In this document: in pieces, positions 32,359-38,459 of the stretch | Position numbering within the stretch: position 1 is the stretch's first letter | Layout of the letters: each line of letters opens with the position of its first letter | Origin: CAYPHJ01 sp964410485 | GTDB lineage: Bacteria; Desulfobacterota; Binatia; UBA9968 | DNA length: 40,324 nt | Reading direction: 5' to 3' | Assembly (NCBI GenBank): GCA_964410485.1 | Contig: CAYPHJ010000039.1 | Coordinates: 1 to 40,324 of the forward strand | Notes under the pieces: generated by a model | Told to the model about the DNA's origin: nothing | The model's database searches: none | The model's input: only the letters and a program-made list of their open reading frames with translations | Program-made: the position numbers and the translations under genes

Positions 32359-32471
32359 CGCTTTCTCTTTCTTCCAGATTACGTACAACTCTCTTGCATG
32401 CTGCTCACGCCGGCGAAGTGTCTTGATAGTCTGTAGGCCGACCGAACACGAGCACGGAAAACGAGCACGAC

Positions 32472-33467
32472 CTAGAGCTTCAGGAGACGCCGTGCATTTC
32501 CTTCCAGCATCAATTCCTTCTCGCTATCGGGACAGTCCAGCGCTTCAATCTTTTCGACTGCGTTCCAATCTCCGAGGCTATAGGGATAATCGGTCCCGAC
32601 CATGATGTGATCCGAGCCTGCCAGTTTCCGCAGATAATCAATGGTGTCAACACGATAGATCATGTTGTCGTAGTAGATGTTTTTTAAATAGCCGCTCGGA
32701 GGTTTTTTGGCCTGCGCAGCGCGCGCGCCGGAGCGCACCTGCCAACCTTGATCAAAACGGCCGAGGTGGTAAGGAAAGAACCCGCCGCCGTGAAGCACGC
32801 ACAACTTCAGGTCGGGAGCGCGATCGAAAACACCGCTGTAGGTCATGTATCCGAGCGATAGAGCGCTATCCGCGGGATTGCCGCAGATTAGTTTAAGGCC
32901 GTACGGGTTCATTTTATCTGCGCCGGCCACATCTTCGGGATGCATGACGACGAGCGCATCGAGCTCTTCCGCTTTTTTCCAAAACGGATCGAAATTAGTG
33001 CTGTTGTAGTACTGCCCGTTGACGTTCGTGCCGATATAGCCACCGCAAAGTTTGAGATCGCGTACCGCGTGTTCCAAGACCTTCGCGGCGCGTGCAGGAT
33101 CCTGTAGCGGCACCGAGGCCATGCCGACGAAACGGTTCGGATGCCGCGTAATCAAGTCCTTAATGCCTTCATTGTAGATACGACACCAGTTCTCGCCTTG
33201 CTCGCCGCTCAAGCGGTAGCCCAGGGTCGCTGTGTGAGCCTCTAGCGCCGCCATCGCGAGCTTGAAGTCCTGCATCATTTTGAGACGCTCATCTATAGCG
33301 GGGAGCTCGGGATGGAGTACAAAAGGCGGGCCGCCGGCAAATGCAAGAGATTTCTCGCCGTTGGTTTCTTTCAGTTCGACGCCGAGAGCTTTGCCATGTT
33401 TCTTTGCCTCCTCCAGAAGACTCGTTGGAACATAGTGATGATGAATGTCAATTGCGCAAACTTTCAT
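32472..33467 (-). CDS. Amidohydrolase family 2 (ACMSD-like) metal-dependent hydrolase/decarboxylase
   Basis: TIM-barrel amidohydrolase, 331 aa from ATG 33467 (MKVCAIDIHHHYVP), chosen over an in-frame ATG 45 bp upstream because AAGGA lies before it and the first strand starts here. Metal ligands His9 and His11 (HHH), a His in VVMHPEDV, a His in CVLHGGGFFPYHLGRF and the Asp in VGTDYPYSLGD are all present. Family members decarboxylate aromatic acids (ACMSD, gamma-resorcylate) or hydrolyse lactones and amides. The substrate is not readable here. It lies between the deacylase-type and M24-type genes on the same strand. Confidence 0.9.
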   Translation of the reverse strand: MKVCAIDIHHHYVPTSLLEEAKKHGKALGVELKETNGEKSLAFAGGPPFVLHPELPAIDERLKMMQDFKLAMAALEAHTATLGYRLSGEQGENWCRIYNEGIKDLITRHPNRFVGMASVPLQDPARAAKVLEHAVRDLKLCGGYIGTNVNGQYYNSTNFDPFWKKAEELDALVVMHPEDVAGADKMNPYGLKLICGNPADSALSLGYMTYSGVFDRAPDLKLCVLHGGGFFPYHLGRFDQGWQVRSGARAAQAKKPPSGYLKNIYYDNMIYRVDTIDYLRKLAGSDHIMVGTDYPYSLGDWNAVEKIEALDCPDSEKELMLEGNARRLLKL

Positions 33468-33542
33468 CTTGTTTATCAATCCTTTGCTGCTATATGGCGA
33501 TGTGGTGATCAAGCCGTCCTGTCATTCGAGGCTGTCCTCAAT

Positions 33543-33639
33543 GTCGTTCTGAGGAACGCAGTGACGAAGAACCTGCTTTTTCGGTGGTCTAAAGGATAAG
33601 ACAGGCGCAAAGCAGATCCTTCACTTCGTTCAGGATGAC
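33543..33639. repeat. GTCATNCTGA-type dispersed inverted repeat, copy D
   Basis: The left end GTCGTTCTGAGGAACGCAGT and right end TTCACTTCGTTCAGGATGAC are inverts; GACGAAGAACCTGCTTTT pairs with AAAGCAGATCC. It lies between the two amidohydrolase genes and so interrupts what may be an operon. Confidence 0.85.
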
Positions 33640-33703
33640 ATACCCGCAAATACGATTATGACATCAGTCACCTCGGAACGATTATCCTCAGGGTGCCGCG
33701 GGG

Positions 33704-35371
33704 TCAGTTGCCGTTGCACAGCTGCTGGCGGCGAACTTTGCCCGGGAAGACATCGTTGCAATGCGCATCTTCCACCACGACTTGGCCGTTGACGACCACA
33801 GCCTTCATTCCGGGTGGATGTCGTTTCACCTCCTGGGCATCAACGACTTCAGGCAACTTTCTACTCACCAGATCGTCGATCTTGTCGGCGTCGAAGACCG
33901 TCACATCGGCGGGCATCCCTTCCCGGAGAATACCCCGGTTGAGTCGAAGTTTTTTGGCCGGGAAACCGGTTAATTTGTGGACCGCTTCTTCAAGGTTGAA
34001 CAGATGCTTTTCCCGGCGCCAATAGCCAAGGACTTTTGTTGGAGCGCCATGCCAAAAGAAGCGATCCAAATGCGCCCCGACATCGGTTCCAATAAGGCTG
34101 GTGTCGGATTTGATCATTTCCGCCAAGAGTTCGGGATGCGCGTTCGCGAGACCATAATAGACACACTGCGACAGCAGATCGTCTTCCAGCCAGGTATCGA
34201 AGAAGGCGTCGACGGGCGCCTTCTCGGTGATACGGGCAATTTCTTGTACGTTTTTCAGCTCGAGTTTCTTTAGCTCGGGTTTCTGAATATGTTCAAAGAC
34301 CACCCGATCCCAGCCGTGCCATTCGGGGAACTCCGGTTTACCCGCGGCGTTGATGCGCTCTTGTTCCAGTTTCCTTCTAATCTCTTTATTGCCCAGTTGA
34401 CTGCGTAGATCGCTTGCTTCTCTGATCGCTTCCCACGTCGGCAAGCCTTTGAATGGGAAACAATCCTCGATCGTGAAGCGGCGGATGTGCTGATAGGGAA
34501 TAACTACACCGTAGATGTCCTGGCCACGCGTTTGTGCGTCCCGCATATACGCCATGGCCTTGGGACCGTCCGCCTTCTCTCCGGGGCGGACGCGAAACTC
34601 GTTGCCGATCTGGGTAGCGTGGATTCTTTCGAGCATCGCGGGAACACCCGTCTCCGGCTTGAGCATCATACTGAAACCATTGAACTGGAAGCATCCTTTG
34701 AATTCGCTTGCGACGTTTGCCAAAGCGACGATTTCTTCATGCGTGGCGAAAGTGCTCGGCGTGCCGGCATGGATGGCCGGGCCTCCGCGCGGGCTCGTGG
34801 AGAAACCGATCGCTCCCAATTCCATACCTTCGCGCACCATTTTCTTCATCGCCTCCAGCTCCTCAGGGTTTGCTTCTCTGGCATAAGCCGCTTCACCCAT
34901 GACTGTCAGGCGTACCGGGGAGTGGGGCATCAGAGGCGCGACGTTGACGGCGATCTTGCCCTCGATGTAGTTCAGGTACTCGCCGAAAGTATTCCAGCGC
35001 CAGTCCTTGTCGTCGACGTACTTATCCAACACGCGGCGCAGATACTGAACCAAAACCTGGCGCGGTTCGGCTTTGGGCGGAACCGGCGCGCAAGAGGCTC
35101 CGCAGTCGCCGATCACGATGGTGGTGACGCCGTAGTTGATGACTGGATTTCCATGAGGATATTGGACCACGAAGGCATCCATGTGGGTGTGCGAATCGAT
35201 AAACCCAGGAGCAACCACGTGCCCCTTTGCATCGATTTCTTTCTTTCCAGCGCCCAAGTTCTTGCTTATGGAAACAATTTTTTCTCCTTCCACAGCGACG
35301 TCCGCTTGAAACCCAGGGCTGCCCGTCCCATCGACCACGATTCCGTTTCTGATTACCAAGTCATAGGCCAT
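33704..35371 (-). CDS. N-acyl-D-amino-acid deacylase-type amidohydrolase (family 3)
   Basis: 555 aa, cytoplasmic, of the D-aminoacylase/dihydroorotase-like superfamily. N-terminal beta sandwich (YDLVIRNGIVVDGTGSPG), then FIDSHTHMDAF with ligands His61 and His63, and GDCGASCAP, where Cys90 matches the unusual Cys metal ligand of D-aminoacylase. TSLIGTDVGAHLD holds the catalytic Asp region. The end NRGILREGMPADVTVFD and the last strand VVNGQVVVED close the sandwich. A strong AAAGGAGG precedes ATG 35371. It is first of three same-strand hydrolase genes. The natural substrate may be an N-acyl amino acid or another cyclic or acyl amide. Confidence 0.9.
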   Translation of the reverse strand: MAYDLVIRNGIVVDGTGSPGFQADVAVEGEKIVSISKNLGAGKKEIDAKGHVVAPGFIDSHTHMDAFVVQYPHGNPVINYGVTTIVIGDCGASCAPVPPKAEPRQVLVQYLRRVLDKYVDDKDWRWNTFGEYLNYIEGKIAVNVAPLMPHSPVRLTVMGEAAYAREANPEELEAMKKMVREGMELGAIGFSTSPRGGPAIHAGTPSTFATHEEIVALANVASEFKGCFQFNGFSMMLKPETGVPAMLERIHATQIGNEFRVRPGEKADGPKAMAYMRDAQTRGQDIYGVVIPYQHIRRFTIEDCFPFKGLPTWEAIREASDLRSQLGNKEIRRKLEQERINAAGKPEFPEWHGWDRVVFEHIQKPELKKLELKNVQEIARITEKAPVDAFFDTWLEDDLLSQCVYYGLANAHPELLAEMIKSDTSLIGTDVGAHLDRFFWHGAPTKVLGYWRREKHLFNLEEAVHKLTGFPAKKLRLNRGILREGMPADVTVFDADKIDDLVSRKLPEVVDAQEVKRHPPGMKAVVVNGQVVVEDAHCNDVFPGKVRRQQLCNGN

Positions 35372-35584
35372 AGCTGCTTCGCCTCCTTTCCAAGCTGTTA
35401 TGCTTATCCCACCGAAGATCGTCCCCTGTCAACTGCCTGGGGGGCGGTCTCGCAATTTCGAGTCTCGAGTCTCGGGTTTTCTGTTCAAGAAAGAATATTT
35501 TTCTGGACTCAGCGTGCTTTGCGTCTCTTCGACTTCACTGGACATGCTCTGCGCGAAACAAATCGGAGAGAAGCGTGCCAAGCA
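35372..35584. other. Intergenic gap
   Basis: About 213 bp between the deacylase start and the cyclase stop. A small direct repeat CGAGTCTCGAGTCTCGGG lies near 35459-35476. Nothing else is recognised. Confidence 0.4.
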
Positions 35585-36697
35585 TCATTTTAACCTAAGA
35601 ACATTGTAGGCAGTGATCGGGCGGTGGAAGCCTTTAAGGGTTAATTCACCGACGGGGTCCACTTCCACGAGATTGTCAATCGTTCCAAGCAAGCGTTGTG
35701 GAATCAAAATCTGGCCCGGCTTGGCCTCGCCGCATAGGCGTGAAGCGAGATTCGTAACCGTTCCAATCGCGCCGTAATCCCAGCGTTCCTCAAAGCCGAT
35801 GGCGCCGATCGTGGCGTAACCCTGCGCGATGCCAACGCCGAAGTCGAGCTCATAACCAAGTTTACGCCAGTTGGTGATGAGTTGTGCCACCCTGGTTCTC
35901 ATGGCGGTGGACATCGCGATCGCGCGTTTCGCTGGGTCCGGAACGGGGACCGGATCGTTGAAGAAGATCATCATCCCATCACCGGTGAATCGTTCGAGAG
36001 TTCCCTCGTAATCGAGGATTAGCTTGCCCATTTCTGCATGGTATTCGCGCAGGACTCCCATGACCTCCTCGGGTTCGGCCGTCTCAGCAAACGCAGTGAA
36101 GCCCCGCAGGTCTAGGAAGACGACGGTGACTTCACGCCGATGTGTCTTTAGAGGATCCTCCGCGCCGCCGGCAACGATCAGCTCGGCCAGCTGCGGTGAA
36201 AAGAACCTTCTGAGACGTCCCAAACGTTCCAGTTGACCTATCTGCTCGTGCACACGACTCTCGAGATTCTTATTCAGATCGGCCAACTGAGCGGCCTGGT
36301 CTTGGACCATGTCGTGGAGCTCTTTGATCCGAAGAAGCGATTTAACACGCGCAAGAAGCTCGGCTTGATTGATAGGCTTGGTAAGAAAATCATCGGCGCC
36401 AGCCTCGATGCCTTTGACCCGCTCCTCGGTGGGATCAAGCGCCGTCACCATAACAACGGGAAGCATGGCCGTTTTCGGGGCCTCCCGAATCTTTCGGCAT
36501 ACCTCGTAGCCACTCATCTCCGGCATGACCACGTCGAGTAGCACCAGGTCCGGGGACTCAGACTGCAGCAAATCCAAAGCCTCGCGTCCCGAGCCCGCGG
36601 TAACCACGCGGTAACCTTTGATAGTCAAAAGATCGGATAGAAGCTTGACGTTCCTCGGCGTGTCATCGACGACGAGAATTTTAGCGAAATTATTCAC
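35585..36697 (-). CDS. Response regulator fused to a class III adenylate/guanylate cyclase
   Basis: 370 aa. The receiver domain (1-122) has VVDDTPRN, phospho-acceptor Asp55 in LLDVVMPE and Lys in LTKPINQ. A coiled coil (about 128-165, DQAAQLADLNKNLESRV) joins it to a class III cyclase domain (about 185-368) with the metal Asp in FLDLRGFTAFAE and the second metal Asp in GDGMMIFF. Near the end are the NLASRLC segment (Asn and Arg for transition-state binding) and GELTLKG. It likely makes cAMP (or cGMP) when phosphorylated. In this window it lies downstream of a CheY-like regulator and a GAF kinase on the same strand but is separated from them by a plus-strand toxin-antitoxin pair. Confidence 0.94.
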   Translation of the reverse strand: MNNFAKILVVDDTPRNVKLLSDLLTIKGYRVVTAGSGREALDLLQSESPDLVLLDVVMPEMSGYEVCRKIREAPKTAMLPVVMVTALDPTEERVKGIEAGADDFLTKPINQAELLARVKSLLRIKELHDMVQDQAAQLADLNKNLESRVHEQIGQLERLGRLRRFFSPQLAELIVAGGAEDPLKTHRREVTVVFLDLRGFTAFAETAEPEEVMGVLREYHAEMGKLILDYEGTLERFTGDGMMIFFNDPVPVPDPAKRAIAMSTAMRTRVAQLITNWRKLGYELDFGVGIAQGYATIGAIGFEERWDYGAIGTVTNLASRLCGEAKPGQILIPQRLLGTIDNLVEVDPVGELTLKGFHRPITAYNVLRLK

Positions 36698-36744
36698 GTG
36701 AGTATTCCATCTTCAACTCGGCCGGGACCGTAATGATCGTCGTG

Positions 36745-36779
36745 TTGACTTCTTTCTGGTGATTGTTGTACATTGTACA
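36745..36779 (+). promoter_or_regulatory. Promoter/operator of the toxin-antitoxin pair
   Basis: TTGACT (36745-36750) is followed after 18 bp by TACATT (36769-36774). Two palindromic TGTACA hexamers (36767-36772 and 36774-36779), one base apart, cover the -10 region and end 1 bp before the antitoxin ATG. No Shine-Dalgarno is seen, so the transcript may start at or near the ATG (leaderless). Autoregulation by antitoxin binding here fits the family. Confidence 0.5.
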
Positions 36780-36780
36780 C

Positions 36781-37047
36781 ATGAAACATGTCAACGCATC
36801 CGAGGCCAGGAAGCACTGGTTTCGGCTTCTAGACGAAGCTCTGGATGGCGAGGTGATCGTGGTCCAACGAAAAGGTCGCCGGCTCGTGCTCCGCCGAGAG
36901 GAATCGAGCGAGAAGAAGAACGGCGCAAACGCCCGGCGATACAAAACCCTTCTGCGAGTACCGGATGCCGACCGCGCGGATCAATGGTCATGGGAGTGGC
37001 AAGGTCCCGAGCGGGCTCTTGTTTCAAGGCAGCGGAAAGCACGTTGA
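36781..37047 (+). CDS. Phd/YefM-like antitoxin
   Basis: 88 aa from ATG 36781 (MKHVNASEARKHW). The frame opens 18 bp earlier, but that start lies inside the operator palindromes. The N-terminal NASEARKHWFRLLDEALDGE and VVQRKGRRLVLRRE show the Phd fold that binds DNA. The C-terminal part (RRYKTLLRVPDADRADQWSW) should bind and block the toxin. The stop overlaps the toxin start by 4 bases (TTGA), typical for co-translated pairs. Confidence 0.88.
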   Translation: MKHVNASEARKHWFRLLDEALDGEVIVVQRKGRRLVLRREESSEKKNGANARRYKTLLRVPDADRADQWSWEWQGPERALVSRQRKAR

Positions 37048-37430
37048 CTCTCCTCCTTGATACGCACTTCTTAATCTGGCTTGTTTTGGGATCAAAGCGA
37101 ATCGCTCAATTTCCATGGATGAGCCGTTACCAGCCGTGGGGGGTATCTCCGGTGTCTTTTCTTGAAATCCAATTTCTCGCCGAGATTGGGCGCCTGACTG
37201 TTCGTAATCCTGAGTTTACCAACGCGGTGATGAGCGATACGCGCTTTGTTGTCGACGACATCCCTCTGACGACCCTTGTGCGCCACGCGCTCAGGTTGGA
37301 ATGGACTCGCGACCCATTCGACCGCTTGCTCGTCGCTCACAGCTCTGCCCGTCGCGTAGCATTTTGTACAACTGATCGCGGCATCCGCCACCAGCATCGG
37401 CTTATTCCCCCTGAACTAGAAGAGGAATAG
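37044..37430 (+). CDS. vapC: VapC-like PIN-domain ribonuclease toxin
   Basis: 128 aa from TTG 37044, overlapping the antitoxin stop; GGAAAG lies before it. The acidic PIN residues are present: Asp6 (LLDTHFLIWL), Glu41 (VSFLEIQFL), Asp90/Asp93 (RDPFDRLLVA) and Asp111 (CTTDRGI). VapC toxins cut tRNA or rRNA; the target here is unknown. All catalytic acids are intact, so the toxin is probably active. The pair is on the opposite strand to the signalling genes on both sides, which suggests insertion. Confidence 0.92.
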   Translation: MTLLLDTHFLIWLVLGSKRIAQFPWMSRYQPWGVSPVSFLEIQFLAEIGRLTVRNPEFTNAVMSDTRFVVDDIPLTTLVRHALRLEWTRDPFDRLLVAHSSARRVAFCTTDRGIRHQHRLIPPELEEE

Positions 37431-37510
37431 CGGGACGTATACCCACGCTCCGCGCCTTTTCATCGAGATAACGAGCATATACCTATTGGCATGTCCACGA
37501 ACTCTCTTTA

Positions 37511-37603
37511 CTCCCGCGAAGGCGCGAACGCACAAAGGTCGGCAAAAACCATCCTAAATCTCTTTTTCTCTTGCAACGTGGCGTCTTCGCGCCTTTGCGC
37601 GAG
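37511..37603. repeat. CGCAAAGG-family inverted repeat pair (short interior)
   Basis: The left arm CTCCCGCGAAGGCGCGAACG (from 37511) and right arm GTCTTCGCGCCTTTGCGCGA (to about 37602) are inverts around about 45 bp of AT-rich DNA. It lies between the toxin gene and the CheY-like gene. Confidence 0.75.
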
Positions 37604-37610
37604 ATATTTT

Positions 37611-37991
37611 CTAACTTGGCCGTAATTGAAGCACTCGCTCCACTTCGGCGAGAAAATCTTTCAAGCTGATTGGCTTGGTCTGGTAGCCATCAAATCCTTC
37701 AGCCAACATTGTCTGCCGATTGTGCGTCATCGCCGAAGCCGTAATAGCTATGACGGGTATGTTTGCCGTTTTGGCGTCTGCCCGTAGTTGTTTCAGTGCC
37801 GTGATGCCGTCGATGCCAGGAAGCTGAATGTCCATCAGAATGAGAGCAGGGGAGTGATCCACGGCCAACTTCAAACCCTCTTCAGCCGTCTCACTCTCTA
37901 TAGTCTTATAGCCCTTGACCTGCAGCACGTCCCGAACAAGCTTCCGGTTCTTCTCATTGTCCTCAACGATCAGAATCAGCTCATTTGCCAT
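37611..37991 (-). CDS. Single-domain response regulator (CheY/DivK type)
   Basis: 126 aa, receiver domain only: acidic pocket VEDNEKN, phospho-acceptor Asp54 in LMDIQLPG, Thr/Ser in ITASAM and Lys in QTKPISL. It has no output domain, so it acts by protein contact or in a phosphorelay. It lies downstream of the GAF histidine kinase on the same strand, separated only by the GxxExxY cassette; it probably receives phosphate from that kinase. Confidence 0.94.
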   Translation of the reverse strand: MANELILIVEDNEKNRKLVRDVLQVKGYKTIESETAEEGLKLAVDHSPALILMDIQLPGIDGITALKQLRADAKTANIPVIAITASAMTHNRQTMLAEGFDGYQTKPISLKDFLAEVERVLQLRPS

Positions 37992-38009
37992 AACAGTTCC
38001 GATTATTCT

Positions 38010-38450
38010 CCCGCAAAGGCGCTAAGGCGCAAAGTTTAAATCGTCATCAAGACCGTTTACCACGCGAATGATGCCGCGTTTCATCAGCGCTTCACCAAAG
38101 TTCAGCAAGAAGCCCAGCTTGCACCCGTGTAACCGGAGGTACGTTTGTACCTGTTTCTTGTGAGCCTCGCTGACTTGTTCAACGGACTTTAACTCAACTA
38201 TAACTTTATTCTCTACAATAAGGTCGGCCCGGAATGCTGCGTCAAATGTCATCTCTTTATAGCGGACTGAGATAGGTACTTGGCGACTTACTCGGAGGCC
38301 GCGTTGCTGTGGTTCGTAAGCCATCACAATTTCGTAAACCGATTCGAGTAAGCCTGGACCAAGTTCTTTGTGCACCGAAACAGCGGCGTCAAGGATGACC
38401 TTGCTGATTTCATTCTCCGTCATAACTTAGCATCTTTGCGCCTTTGCGGG
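38010..38450. mobile_element. GxxExxY gene framed by CGCAAAGG inverted repeats (putative cassette)
   Basis: The left end CCCGCAAAGGCGCTAAGGCG (38010-38029, continuing CAAAG) and right end CTTTGCGCCTTTGCGGG (38434-38450) are inverts; the left has one extra 8-nt unit. The unit is 441 bp and contains only the GxxExxY gene, whose stop codon lies inside the left repeat. It sits between a kinase and its likely regulator. No target-site duplication is clear and no transposase is present, so mobility is inferred. Confidence 0.5.
38022..38423 (-). CDS. GxxExxY protein (PD-(D/E)XK-like family)
   Basis: 133 aa, with the name-giving motif Gly24-x-x-Glu27-x-x-Tyr30 in LGPGLLESVYE and a nuclease-like core FRADLIVENKVIVELKS, where the Asp, Glu and Lys fit a PD-(D/E)XK site. 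The function of the family is not established to my knowledge. The last residues and the TAG stop are encoded by the flanking repeat. Start ATG 38423 lies 11 bp inside the right repeat. Its kinase and regulator neighbours are unrelated to it. Confidence 0.92.
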   Translation of the reverse strand: MTENEISKVILDAAVSVHKELGPGLLESVYEIVMAYEPQQRGLRVSRQVPISVRYKEMTFDAAFRADLIVENKVIVELKSVEQVSEAHKKQVQTYLRLHGCKLGFLLNFGEALMKRGIIRVVNGLDDDLNFAP

Positions 38451-38459
38451 AAAATCTTC

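Noticed and set aside
34487..35593. 368-aa plus-strand frame opposite the deacylase-type gene
   Set aside because: Complementary-strand shadow; no motif, and it runs through the strong ribosome site of the real gene.
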